DNA of 64,000 bases from Lichenostomus cassidix (Eukaryota; Chordata; Aves; Passeriformes; Meliphagidae), in contig CM039182.1 of assembly GCA_008360975.2 (NCBI GenBank), positions 25,640,324-25,704,323 on the forward strand, read 5' to 3'. This document shows positions 1-12,797 of this stretch, one piece after another. Made by a program: the position numbers and the translations under genes. The stretch's first letter is position 1. Each line of letters begins with the position of its first letter. A model generated the notes under the pieces. The model did not search any database and was not told the origin of the DNA. It saw only the letters and a list, made by a program, of their open reading frames with translations.

Positions 1-729
1 GTCACTTTGTTCACATCAGTCTCCCCATAATCTGCAATATGAAACTCTTTGTTTTAATATGAAAACCCAACATGTACTTCTACAAAGATTATTAACTTAG
101 GGATATGGTAGCCAAAATGATATTTTGCTTTCTATCCTTGGTTTTGTTTTGGTTTTTTTTCTGTGTACGTTGCATGGTAGGCAACAATGCACTTAGTTCA
201 AGATCTCAGCTTAGTGAAGAACCGTTTCCGAAGGGATGTTGCAGCTGCAGACATTTCCAAAGGTTTGATTACCATGCTGCACACAGCTGTAATAATAAAC
301 CTTGGCTACCCTTGGCTTAGCTTTTATTTTAAATTCATAAGATCTGAATCCTAACTTTCAGCACAGAATGTGACTGCAATTTAACAAGTCTTTTAACCAT
401 GTATTCCATCTCAAATACATTACCTTAAGAATGAATGATAAATGTTTTACAGGACTGAGGTTTTAAGACTTGGTCTAATATAGTACAGTCTGATTTTTAT
501 CAGAAGTGAATCAACCTCCCTACAATACTGAATGTTTATTCTTTCCTTTATATTATTTCAAGTTATTTCAAACAAGTTAGGCTTGGTTTCCTAAGGAAAG
601 GAAGCTAACTAAATCATTACTGAATTAATATGTGTGTGGATACATGGGTTTTACTGTTCCCTTCTCTCCTCTCTTTATAACCACTGAATTTCTTGGCCCA
701 CTCCAACAGGCCAGAGAGAAAAACAATAA
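1..729. other. Intergenic flank, nothing recognised
   Basis: Moderately AT-rich single-copy-looking sequence. There is an open frame of 71 codons at 105-320, but it has no recognisable domain and no splice or promoter context, so I treat it as chance. I see no repeat family or RNA gene here. Confidence 0.5.
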
Positions 730-787
730 TCATAGAACCATGGAATCACAGAATGGTTTAGGTTGAAAGGGACCTTAATGATCATCA
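730..787 (-). mobile_element. CR1 LINE 3'-end stub
   Basis: The stretch reads as the reverse complement of a CR1 3' terminus: a CATAGAACCATGGAATCACAGAATGG-like start followed by the GGTTGAAAGGGACCTTAATGATCATC-like block that is near-universal in avian CR1 tails. Only about 58 bp survives, so this is a strongly 5'-truncated insertion. It abuts the purine microsatellite directly, which suggests the repeat grew next to the element. CR1 is a non-LTR retrotransposon; this copy carries no coding sequence. Confidence 0.85.
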
Positions 788-979
788 GAGAGAAAGAGAG
801 AAAGAAAGGGAAAAAAGAGAGGAAGGAAGGAAGGAAGGAAGGAAGGAAGGAAGGAAGGAAGGAAGGAAGGAAGGAAGGAAGGAAGGAAGGAAGGAAGGAA
901 GGAAGGAAGGAAGGAAGGAAGGAAGGAAGGAAGGAAGGAAGGAAGGAAGGAAGGAAGGAAGGAAGGAGAGAGAGAGAGA
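788..979 (+). repeat. (GGAA)n microsatellite with GA-rich flanks
   Basis: An imperfect AG-rich lead-in (788-820) is followed by about 36 uninterrupted copies of GGAA at 821-967 and then a short GA run. The pure tract is about 147 bp. It is open in several frames on both strands (runs of EGRK or PSFL), which is an artefact of the four-base period and not coding. Confidence 0.97.
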
Positions 980-1110
980 AAAGAGAGAGTGAGAAATGAA
1001 AAGGGATCCAGTGTTGATCAAGATGATGGAATGTCAGTACTGGTTTCATCATTGATCTAACAAATAATCCTGGTTTCAGCATCGATCCAGTTGATTAGCC
1101 TCAATTCAGC
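980..1110 (+). repeat. Short imperfect tandem motif between microsatellite and LTR-like region
   Basis: CTGGTTTCATCATTGATC (about 1039) and CTGGTTTCAGCATCGATC (about 1071) are two near-copies roughly 32 bp apart. The origin is unknown. It may be flanking host DNA or part of the neighbouring retroviral remnant. Confidence 0.4.
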
Positions 1111-2073
1111 TGTGTTGGTCCAACCAATGAGATGTCCAGGGCCCTGGGAGTCCTGTCTGGCCTTGGGTGGGGTATCTTTTTATGGACAGGTTTCTCCACC
1201 CCGAAAATGGGTTTTTCGATTTCTATGTAAATTATTTAGCATGTGCAGTCTGTTTTCCAGGTCTTTCTGGAAATGGATTAGAGGGCTTTGGGGGTCTTTA
1301 GTGGTTTTAATCCCACCCATTGTACATACCCACTTCCTGCCATTCATTCCTGTGCTTGTGCTGAACTGTGTTGTGGTTTTTTCTCACACAGAAATTCTGC
1401 CCTGCCTTTGCCTGGCTCCCCTTCTCCAGCCAAATCTTGTTCTTTCTCACGGTGTGTTAATACCAATAGCCTTTGGTTATTACCAACAATTCTTGTCTGT
1501 TGTTACAAACAGTCCTTTCTTGGCTTCACAGCCATCTGGTTGTCAGTGTTTGAGACACACACATTATCTCCTTATCTTCTGGGAGCTGAGAGCTGAAAGG
1601 GCTCTCACCTTGGACTGCTGTTTATAGGGTCACAAGAGAGTGGGCTTTAGTTATAGTGATTTTCCATCCTGGCCACAATTTGAGCCTGTAACTTTCTTTG
1701 AGGGTTCAGTAAGAAAAACATTATTCCACTTGGGTTGTTTTTTGGGCAAGAAAGATAAGTTTCCAAGGCTGTTTGTTAAAAAACAGGGGCTCGTTAGACA
1801 CCTGGTAGCTCCTGGGAGCAGGCAGTGTTTCTGACAAGCTCAAGAGGGACTTAGTGCAAGTGCAGTTCATCAAGGCCAAGGTCTAATGAGCATTTTCTTA
1901 CATCATAGGGCAGCCTAGGGCAAGGGGAACGCATCACCACAATCCACCCTGTGACTAAATTTAACTTTGGGCTTCTGCATTCCATCTTGTGGCTCAAACG
2001 TCAGTATGGACTAGGTGATCTCTGGAAAACGGAAAAGAAGAGGAAGAAGGAGAAGGGGAGAATGAAAAATGCA
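1111..2073 (-). mobile_element. Candidate 3' LTR of an endogenous retrovirus remnant
   Basis: This block lies directly downstream, on the minus strand, of an env-like reading frame whose stop is at 2078-2080. It begins TG and ends CA on either strand (TGTGTTGG at 1111; AAAATGCA ending at 2073), as LTRs do, and is about 960 bp long. On the minus strand it has a TATA-like CCTATAAA near 1627 and an ATAAAAA stretch near 1180 that could serve as promoter and polyadenylation signals. No second LTR copy exists in the window for comparison, and I cannot see a target-site duplication, so both edges are provisional. The retroviral class is unresolved. Confidence 0.45.
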
Positions 2074-2077
2074 TTCT

Positions 2078-2850
2078 CTAAGCTCTCTCTCTAAACTTTG
2101 TGGGTAATCTCTCAATAAATCTCCACACCTTAATGTACAATCTGATTACCAAAATGAAAAGCAGAAAGGTTAATATTAAAAGAAAAATCACAGGGTGCAA
2201 CATTTTGTTAAAAATCCCCATTGCTGTTGGCAACCATCCAAATAAAAAGTCCCACCAATGGTGTTCCCCACCTTTCTTCACTCATTCCATCACACCGTGG
2301 ATTGCTTCCACATTGTGATGAACAGCAACCAAACTCTTTCATCCATTGTAGGTTCATACCAATGGGAGCAGACTGTAAGGCTGGGATTGGGGTGTAGTCA
2401 GATTTCAGCAACTGGTAAGAGGTAACTGGAGCTAAATTATTAAAACTGCAACCCTTGATTTGACCAAATACACAAACATAGATATGAGAGTGATTACTTT
2501 TATCTATAATAAAGTTGTCTGTAAATACAAAATCACGAGGGGTTCTCATACACATCCATTCCATCAGTCTCATACTCTATGATCCTGGGAACAGAGGGCA
2601 GCTCCCTTGTGATCTAATACTGACACAATGATTGTGTCTTCAGGGAATACTGCTCTGAAGAAGTCTACTTGGGTACCAAAAGCACCACAGTCATCCTAAT
2701 AAAATGGTCTTTCTAAGATTAAATTACCTTCAACAAGTGAGTTGTAACTGTTGTAAATATTATAGATATATCCCCAATCAGTATGAGGATTATCAGTCTG
2801 ACTCCAGTGTTTATACCTTAAGTGCCACTCTGGACTTTTGACATTTCTTT
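2078..2850 (-). pseudogene. Decayed retroviral env remnant (transmembrane end)
   Basis: The minus strand reads through the C-terminal part of a retrovirus-type envelope protein. The last 67 codons (2281 to 2078) begin near a HHWWDFLFGWLP motif, then carry a hydrophobic membrane-spanning run rich in I, L and F (about residues 29-49) and a short basic tail ending just before the LTR-like block. This arrangement is typical of retroviral TM subunits. Upstream, open segments lie in a second frame (2573 to about 2325) and, farther up, in other frames to about 2850, with aromatic-rich, protein-like composition. The reading frame is broken by at least one frameshift near 2325-2340, by a stop at about 2274 and by further stops upstream, so the gene is dead. 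Pol, gag and a 5' LTR are not seen. The env call rests on motif layout and position beside the LTR; the virus genus is not assigned. Confidence 0.55.
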
Positions 2851-5800
2851 AAAAGAACACCAAATTTCACCTTTAATGTATCAGAATACACTGGTTTATT
2901 GTGCTAGGCCCTGGATATAGTCTTTTAAATATATACAATATAATAAACCTAACACAACCCTGATTTCTTCCTTAAAGAAAGGTGATATGTGAATAAATAA
3001 TCTCATACACTGAAATGGAAAAATAAACTAGAAACCATATATTTAACTTTTTAATTATTTTTTTGATGTGCTAAGCACTGCAATAGCCTAATACAAACCT
3101 TAAAACTTACTAGAGCATATTTATTTGTAGGCAAAGAATAACAATTCATGTTTCTTTTTGAGGTCACTGGGTTTTCTGGTTTCCATATGCTTCTGAGCAT
3201 CCTCTGAGCATCTACTGAAACACCAGAGAATTAAGTTAGTATCAGGCAAACATATTAATGTCCAGTAAAGCAAAATTGTGCACACTAGATGTTTTTATTG
3301 GTTCCTTTAAAATGGGAGCTTTAAAAATTCCTTAAAAGAAGATTAGAAAACTAGAAGGGTATAAAAAGATAACTTAGAAGAAAGATTTTCTTTTCCAAAT
3401 TTGTGTAAGGGAGTAGCATTCATAACTGTTAATCCTTTATTTTCCTTCCCCCTAACTAAATTCAGTCCTCGATTTAACTCACACTTTAGGATTTGCATTT
3501 GAGCTTGATGGCAATAATAATAAGTGAGATAAATCAAATTAATATCCTTGCAGATACAGTTAGTTTAATAACTTTGCCATTTCCATTCCCTTTTTATCTA
3601 CATTATCACAATTCAAGAACATACTATAGTAAACCAATGCCTCAATGAACTTCTTTCTGTGCCCAGCATGGAGAGATTAGAATTTCTAATTTTATTGCCC
3701 AGATTGTCATATCTTGCCTTATACAGCACCTTTTGTTGCAAAAGGAAGCCACATGCTCTGATGTAAAGAGGAACGAGTTTTTTCAGAGTTTGTATGTATG
3801 TACCTCTGGGGTGAAACAGAGACCTTTTTCAAAGCCACCAGCAATATCACACAACCATTAAAACAGAATGCCCAGAGAAACTGAATCAGGGTGTAATAGT
3901 TTTCCTGGGATCTTGGGCTTCCAGAACAGAGAGAACATTACTCAAATGCAAAGATATCAATATTTGTCTATATTCAGGGGGTTTTGATACTTATATACCC
4001 TCCATGAGAGCTGCTCTGCTTTTATAATCTCAGTATTTGGGCTTTAGGAGGGGTGGAATATGAATGGTCTGCAGAGTATCAACCTGCTTTTTAACCTAGG
4101 GCCACTGAGCAGGTCTGTGAAACTCCTCTTACAGCCATTGCCAACAAACTGCAGCCCCTCTACATTCTCCGTGCTGGAGTTACTGGATTCAAGTAAGGAC
4201 AAGCCACACACTCATCAAGATGATCTTCCCTGTTAGGTGTCATGAAGAGCTTCTCTGTGATATTTTTCACAACTCTCAGTGTGAACCAAATGCCACTTTA
4301 TATGTGGCATTTATTATATGTATATAATGAAACACTCCTGACTAGGATGTCCTTCTCAACATAAAGGACAGATACCTGAGGGAGTTGTGCAGTAGTAATT
4401 GTGCTGGGTCAGCAGTCTCTTAACAGTAGCGGTTTAAGCCACCGTGTCCATAATTGTCCTCTGCGTGTTTACAGAAAAGATTAATATATCCACATACAAA
4501 CCTTTCAAGCCCGTGTGTGGGCTGGTTAATAGCTTACCAAGTGTTATCATCTGGCTTGGTCCTCCCACTTACCCTTGTTCCTGCTGCCAAGTGTGCCTGG
4601 AGCGATTTTTAGTGGAAGGGTTATCCTTTATATGAATAGCTAGTGCTTTTGTCTTCAGTGCTGTTCCAGGTGCACTAGAAGGGAATGAGCCATTTGAAGG
4701 AAAGAATTTCAATCCCTCACTCCATCCCAGGCTTCAACATGACCTTGGTCAAATCTTTGATACTTAGCTTTGCATGCATGGTTGGGTTCAGTTCTGAAAC
4801 TGGACTGGCTCTGGGAGTGGACTTGAAAAATCTGAGTTAGATGCCTAATATATAAGGAAATTTAAGACCTTGAGAAAGGGATTCCTTTTGTTTATGCCTC
4901 CATGTCAACTCATTAGAACATATAATTAAATCCTTTTCTTCTTTGAGGGTACAGGGAAAGGATAGGAAGGACAATAGTCCCCATCTTTTATATAGTGATT
5001 GAGAGGTAAAAGCTTTCCATCAGGGAGCAGAAGACCTGGGTAAACAGATTATGTAGGTGTTTATAAATTTTTGTCTTGATAAAGCATAGCAAAGACACAA
5101 AATAAGTGGGAAAGCAAAAATCATATAGAAAACTGAACAGGCTGTAGCTTTTTTGTCATTAATTTCAGTAGTTTTTTCTATGAAAAACTCAATGTCACCA
5201 TTTATTAATTTTGGTGTAAATAAGCTTTTTGCTTCAGCAGTAAGAGGGAGGTGCCATACAAAACTTAGACAAAACAGCATTACTTTTTTTACTAATATGA
5301 CTCCAGAAACGTTAGACTGTTACTGTGCTCACGTACTCTCCACTGAAATAGTTTTGGTTTCATCAAGGCCCTCCTGAGGTAGCTCTGACAGGCTATTTAA
5401 CTCTGCAGAACTCTGTGACAGCTGAAGCTAAACACATTCAGCTATTGTAAAAGAGCTTAAGCATACCAATAATGGAAGAAATGGAAAACAAAGAATTGTA
5501 GATGTAAAAACAATAAAAAAACCCTTTAGGATTTTCTAAAAGGTCATTAATATAATGGTTAAGGTTTCTTAGGACTTTTGGGTCCTTTTCTGCCATACCC
5601 TCTTTCTTGTTTTGGGATTTGGGGGCTTTTTGCCACTCTTATTAGATTGTTGCTTGTAAAATCCATATTTCAGCATCTCCTCCTTCTGCCTTTCCTCTGT
5701 GTTGTTTCTATTTGCCATCCCTTCTTTAATTTGAAGCTTAAAACTGTTACGAGTTAATGTCTCGGTCAGTGACTTCCATTGTTTTCCTGGGGAGAAGCTG

Positions 5801-8800
5801 TACAAGGCCCTGAGGATTCATTTCTGTCTCACAGGCAGGGTCTCTTTTTCCATAAATTTATTCCATGTTGAAAATAAGTCATGAACAGAGTCCATAAATT
5901 AATGAGAATTCATAAGTCTACTTAAAAATATTCTCCAGGCCATCACACAATATCAAAAATTAAAATATGAAGATATTTCAAAACTCCATGTAATTTGGTG
6001 ATTGACCCTCAAATAAACACCAGGAATCTCTATTCCCTTCATGAGCAAATACCACATTTAGTTGCTAGAATAAGTTCTATGAATACATCTTGACTTTGCA
6101 TGTGTTTCAAAACTTTTAGAAATAAAAATATTTGAGCTTGAGAGAAAAAATAACGTAACAGAATTACATTTATCACTGACTTTCTTATCCTACCAGTGTG
6201 TGGATTAGACAAGCTACAGTGTCCCCAGAAGGTAATAACTTAATAAATATCCACTGCTTCACAATTTGTGATCAGTCAAGGTAATACAAATTTGCAGAAT
6301 GAGGAATGGCTTGATTGGTAGCTCAAATTTTTCCTGAAGAGATTGAAAACCACATGCTCCTCTTGTTTGACCCCAGATGAACCTATTGATTTATATAAGG
6401 CCTTCTCTGAGCCTCAGTGGTCTGAGAACATCAAGGGAGTCTATAAGAAATGTATTTTGATTTGGATGACACTCTCTGGGGACTTAGCTAAATGAATTTC
6501 CTATGTATTTTATATGGCCTGAAAGGATGGATATTTGGACACTTATTGTGGATCATCTAGAGTTAGGTAACTGCTTATATGTTGTAACTTGATTGTAGAC
6601 CTGGGCTTTTTGATTTGGAAACAAGCAGAGGTCTCACTGAAATTCCTGGGCATGACAATCACTCTCTTTTAAGGTAAATGAGAACAGTGAAGTGATAGTA
6701 GGTGTTAAGCAGCAACTGACACAGTGGAATTGCTACTGTGAACACTGACAGCAGATCCCAGCAGCCCCAAATTTCTGCAAAGCAGTCTCAGAGCCTAAGG
6801 ATCTAATAAATAGAGCAGAGAATCAGCAGTCATGGAAAAACCACAGAAAGGACCAGAAAAACAGAGAGCAGTGAAATATGTGTGGCATGACTGAAGGAAA
6901 GACAAAGGGGATAGAAACAGCTTTTGGGGCAGAATGATTGTTAAAAAGACAGATTTAGAATGCTTAAAGACAAAAAGAAAAAAAAAGAAAAAAAAAGACA
7001 TTCTATTGCTCTTCCTGCTGTATCAGGGATTTATGCTTTTTCCTCGTAAAGAAAATGGATTGTACCAGAGCAATCACAGGCTCTCTCATCAATTTATCCC
7101 CCTAATGAAACAATTGAGAAAACCCCAAATATCTGCTTAGCTACTTGGATAAGAAGAATAAGGATATAGAGGACAGAACAATATTTCCAGCTGTGGAATT
7201 TGCTAGATATGCAGTGAAGTGTGTTGTTCAGCTGAGTTTTGCATAAGAAATACATTTATGTTACATTTCTAATGCAAATTGCACGTATTTTACATGGACA
7301 GAATGAATTCTTGCTGGCTTGATCTTCAGCTTTTCAAATCAATAGAAAGACTCTAATGTATTTTCAATAGACTTTGGAGCAGGCCCTTCCTCCCATGCAC
7401 TCAAAATGATTTACAATCAATTTATGGCAAGAATCCACTTCAGAAAGCCTGAAAACTACGAATATGCAGTTTCATGGGGAAGCTAGCATCAGTGGCCTAA
7501 AAATAGACTCGATTTCAATATACTGGTCCAGATGCCCGCCTGTGAAGAATTTAGTCCCTGTGCATATGCTATCTAGCTTTTAGTGGTTTGAACAAAAGGG
7601 GCAGAAGACTATGTTTAAGGAAGTGATGACAAGTGCCTCTTTTTATCAAATGTTCTGAGCACCAAAATGGAAATACTCAAGGAGCTTATTTTGATGGCAT
7701 GTTATTTCTGACCTCCCAGTAACTTGTCAGGTGACTGACACCAGAGTTGTTACAGATAAATGGATCAGCCACTTACATTCATACAGATGGTTCTGTAAAA
7801 AACCTTTTTATATGGCCTGCTCTAAATGCAGTGGCTTTTTATTCAGCCCATTTGCTACAGCTGTACCTTAGGATTTGGGATTTAGTGCTATGGAGGCACA
7901 AACCACCGGTGTCTTCACTGTCACCACCAGTCATCTTCTTGTTGAGGTAAAACTGAGGAGCAAGACCTCCCTTCCTTTTTGCCAAAAAATATATTCACAT
8001 GAACTGGCTGGAAGGGGGGACACAGTTTACACCAAGAAGTCCACCGGTCTGAAGAGCCAGGGAATGAGGACAGAAGATGTTTCAGAGGCTTCATATCCCC
8101 AGTAATACAAATATGGACTCATAGCACTATATGGGGGGAATATGTATTTAGCACATATGATTACAACCCTCAGTGTTCCTGGTATTTACAAAGAAGGGAG
8201 GACCTGAAAGAGTCAGTGAGCAGGAAAAAGAAGGAGATGGACTAGCAAACCCCCAAGGGAACAGAATATTTTGACATTAAAAAGTAGGGTAAGAAAAGAT
8301 GATTAGAAAAGGAGATGATGTATTGCTCAGAGCAGGCTGATGGGGGAGTACAGAAAGAACAATGTAGAAAACTACCTGAAGCAGTTTGTGAGTAAAAGAA
8401 GAAGAAATGGGTGACAGATTAGTGTTCTGGTTTAGGAGCTGATAACTTACTGTTGTGCATCTCACTCCTTGCAATGTGAAATTAGGGACTTTGGGGAGTC
8501 CTAATTGGGATTGAGAGAGGTTGTGGGAGTCTTATGTTCAAAAAATGCTTTTCTTTGCTGTGTCAGCTAAAGAATGTCATAGCAAATCTATACTATGCAT
8601 AGTCAGATGGGACAGCAGGAAATTTGGTAGAGATACTGTTTAAAGGTCCTTGGCAGATTTAACTATTCCATATTTAGCATTGTAAGAAAATAGCAATCAA
8701 TCTCATAATACTTTACAAAGATCACAACTCAGGGATGAACAGACAAAAAGGACAAAGTTTTGGTACACAGCTAACAAGATGTGTTAATCAGACAGTTAAT

Positions 8801-11800
8801 TCTAAATTAGTCATGAGACTGAGCAATGCTGGGAATCCTAACCCTGCCAAAGCAAACAGCAAAACACAGGTCAGAGTCACCTTGCCCCGTGACTGTAAGA
8901 GAGAATGGTGAATTTCATTGTGAAATGCCTGCCACCAGAACTTGGCATCACAAGTACTTAACCAGATTCCTTAGGATCAGTCCTCTAGCAGGCAACTTTG
9001 CTGAGCAAGAAGCATGTCCAGAATGATGATGAGAGAACGGTGAATGTACCATACACTCACTTAGGTATCTGACACTGCAGCCAAAGAGAAAGCTTTGGAA
9101 ACTGATGCAGAGACTGTTTTATCCCTTACAAATTATAGGAAGACACTTCTTTGCTCCTTTTGTTTTGTTGATAGAAACCAAGATTTCTTGAAAGTGTTAA
9201 CTCAACAAAAATAAAGCTGAAATATACCCAGACATTTCTATACCACTGCAAAAACTGCCAGTGTCCTGCTGCTACAATCAGTGGAGAGCAGAGCCAGCAT
9301 CTGGTGTGAATGCACCTGCCAGCAAGGGCTGCCTAGGATGACTTCCGTCCTTTTCTCACCCTCTGTCTCTGTTTTTAAAACACTCCCCTTCATTTCCACC
9401 AAGTGTTGATGAATAATTTTCACTGTTTACGTCCTCATCCCTCCAGACTGTAGGAGAGGTCCACGAGGAGATTGCTTCCAACTCACAGACTGGGGCTTCT
9501 TGGCATTCATAAACCCCTGCTGTGGAATTGCAAGCCAGAAAAGACAGAAAATGCTGCACTGAGCTGGGGTTTTAGTGGGATTGAATCAAATTGGAAGCTT
9601 GGTCTGTGAAGGACACAGAGACAGATAGATTTTTAAAAAATGTTGAGGAAATAACTCTGCATTTATACAAAATGAGGATTATTTTGAGTATCCTTTCTTT
9701 CATCACAGTAGAAGAATTTTAATAATGCTGGTTTTAAATAATCAAGAATATAGTTCCTAGAAGATAAATACATTGAATACAGAGTTTTCTTCCTATTATT
9801 CTTACTATTTTTTTGTATCCCTTTTCATCCTGAAATCTGCTGCTTCTAGGCTGTGAATCCTGGCATACATTTCCCCACAAATTCATTCTTTGATGCTGAT
9901 AGTTCAGCTCTGGACTCCTCTTTTCCTCCAGACCAGATGTTTGACTTCTCCCTGCTAACAGTTAACATGGTGCTACCTCATTATACACCTCTCTCTGGAA
10001 ATTATGCCAGTGCTGCTTCAGCATCAGCCAAGAGCCATGCAGAATCAATGAGACAGCTGGCATTCTCCATGGGGATGGACTACTTTACCTTTTGGATTCA
10101 GACAGTCACTGTGAGCTGAGACCCAGGATGCTGTGAATGATTTTTCATAGGCAGGTGAGAACAAAAGAGCTTTGGAAACCTACTTCAATAGAATCTGGAG
10201 ATGTGGAGCTCTCTTGATTAAAAAAAAAAAAATACACATACACAGTCCAGTTGCATTTTCATCTTAATTGATTTTTGTATGAGATGGAAATGTGAATTCT
10301 GTCAAACAAAAGAGTTCATAGAAATCTTTTCTTTACATACCATTAAGTAGATTTTTTCATGCACAACAGCTGTGTTGTGTTTGCAAAAATCAAATAATAC
10401 CCTTATAAAGCTCACAAACTGTAAATTGATTGCTTTGATCTTGTCCACAACATATGCTAATCCTCAAATATCCAGGGAAGAAGGGGATGAGATAATGCAA
10501 ACAAAATAGACACCTGGTTAAGATAAAACATTTGTAGAGTTTGAAGCCAGCCCAGAGTTAGTGTATTTGCTGTTGGAAAACAAAAACAAAACAAAAGAAA
10601 ACAAAACAAAAAAGGAAAAAGAAGTTAAGACTTTAAAAAGAGGATTTAAACAGGAAGAATTTGAGTTTGTTCTGTGAAATCTCACTAAAGTGCAAGTTGG
10701 AAAATTCTCCTGAAAATAAATGAGAGTAGACGGCACTTAATTTTCTTCCTACAGTGTGTATGCCTACTTTCACAGAAGGTACTTGACAAAACTCACCGAG
10801 AATGAAGCAGTCAGTTTCTACAATCACTGCATGACTAAAATAGACTGGAGGATTCTCAAGGTCATCCCTACTTATAAGACTGCCTGGCTGATTTACAGCG
10901 TCTAGTTTGGACCATCCTAAGGAGCACTCTGTGCATTGTACTATTTCCCCCTTACCTCTGACACTGAATTTAGTTTCAGACTAGAAGGTTAAGGACTGAT
11001 CTTTGCTGGTACTTGAAAATCTCTCAGTCATGCTGGATGCTGCCAGAAACTAGGATCAATAATAGCTGTTATCCTTCCAAGGCAGATGATCCTCCAGTGT
11101 AATAACTACAGATGTTTCTGATGTCTCCCTCTGCCAGGACTGCATGGAATAACATCTAACCGTGCCCTGTCTTTGCCAAGTTTGTTGAAATAAATTTTAA
11201 TGCCCAATTTTAATCACATTTCCTTGTTTCACCTCAAGGGGTTAATTTTTCTTGGATGTCAAGTCTCTAGATCTGCAAAACTCAGTGAAATAGGAATGAA
11301 AGTGCAAGGTACCAATGTAACCTAGGCATCTGCCACCGTTTTCATCAGGAATTGCACTGACTGTGTGACTGCTGACAGAGATTTCTCTGTATTCCCTTTT
11401 TTCCTAATCCTTTGGTATTCAAAGCAAGCACTAGTTTTGCCGAATAGAAAGAAATACAGCTGAGTCACATGTCTTCAAAGTGGCTGCAGGAAAAGACCCG
11501 AACATGCATTAATATGAGAGCCATCCTTCACAATAGTTTTATACATCCTGTAGAGATCATGCCTCGCAGAGAGAGCTATTTCCTTCAAAGAAAAGCACTG
11601 TGGTTGGTTTTTCTTTCCTGTCTGGATTACCTTTCAATTGCTTTTATTTTAAATTGCTCTCAAAAAATGATGAAGGAAACTGAAATCTCAGAAAATGATG
11701 ATCTTAGTTGCATTCAAAATTAGTCAATTCCTTGTAAATACCCGAGTCATCTGTATAATCATGGTGATTTTATCTCAACCCTCTTCCAAAAAAAAAAGAA

Positions 11801-12668
11801 AAAAAAGAAAAGAAAAGGCTTAAACTTCAAAACATTGCTGTGAGGCAGGTAAATCTTTTCATAAAAGATTATTTCACCCTTTGCTGAGATACAGGCACCT
11901 CCAGGGTGAAACACAGTGGTTGTTTAACTGCCTGTAGCCCCACAACACAAGAAGTGAGGGGACAGGAAATGAAAACCATCCTATCCAATTTAATTTTAAG
12001 GAGAAAAGAGATCGAGGAATGTAAGGTTCACGGCTGGGATTTCGCTAGAGTAGAGGAAATAATACACCTTAGACAAAAGTGTCACAGTGTCTTTAGTGAC
12101 TGCAAGTGGCAGACTCTCGCTTTATGTCTTATCTGGAAAACAAAACCCTCTGCAGGTCAGTGCTCTTTACATCGTCCTGCAATATCAGTCTGAGAATTCA
12201 TGTTAGAGGGGAAAATACAAGCTACCAAATTAACATTTTCTCTTCCTCTGGAATCTAGATATTCCTTGGAGTTTTGCGATGCAAATACCACCTGTCCATC
12301 ACTGATAAGTTATGATGGTATCACAGTAAAAGGTGGCAGGATGCAGCAGATGTTTGAAAGTGCCAGTGCAGAAAAATGCCAGAGGAAAGGTTATCTTCCA
12401 AAAATGTTTACTCCTGTTCCATAGAGTATCTCAACCCATATTTGCTTGTTTATCCATAGTTCTGTAGTGACTGGAAATGTTTAGATATCTTAGGATCATT
12501 TGGATAATTTTCTCTCTCTGGGAACGAGCTTTTGTACTGAAGGTACCAGCTGAGGATGAAGAAATGAGAATTGCACTTTACAGCTCTGATATGGCCTGAG
12601 GGTGTAAGCAAAAGTAAAAGCACCAGCAATAGGGACAAAAAAAAAGCGTAGTTGTGACTGACATGGAA
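2851..12668. other. Intergenic, no gene recognised
   Basis: Nearly 10 kb of AT-rich DNA. Open frames here (for example 88 codons at 9853-10119 and 84 codons at 11469-11723 on plus, and 86 codons at 5020-5280 on minus) show no family motif, no plausible exon boundaries and no consistent neighbour frame. Short A-rich runs occur at about 6975-6998, 10221-10232, 10560-10620 and 11788-11816. I see no CpG island and no confidently identified transposon. Confidence 0.5.
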
Positions 12669-12797
12669 GAAGAAGGAGGGAAGGAGGGAAGGAGGGAGGG
12701 AGGGAGGGAGGGAGGGAGGGAGGGAGGGAAGGAAGGAAGGAAGGAAGGAAGGAAGGAAGGAAGGAAGGAAGGAAGGAAGGAAGGAAGGAAGGAAGGA
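12669..12797 (+). repeat. Compound (GGGA)n-(GGAA)n microsatellite
   Basis: The tract starts with alternating GGAGGGAA units, passes through about a dozen GGGA/GGAG units to about 12,728 and finishes as pure GGAA to 12,797. It has the same purine strand as the larger tract at 821-967. The open frame across it on the minus strand (PSFL/PSLP repeats) is a period-four artefact. Confidence 0.95.

Noticed and set aside
675..1082. 135-codon minus-strand frame with PSFL repeats
   Set aside because: Translation of the GGAA microsatellite, not a protein.
1091..1627. 178-codon plus-strand frame
   Set aside because: Lies antisense within the LTR-like block of the retroviral remnant; treated as chance.
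9853..10119. 88-codon plus-strand frame with Ser/Ala-rich and aromatic text
   Set aside because: Looks protein-like at first, but no family recognised, no splice sites consistent with an exon, and no neighbouring frames.
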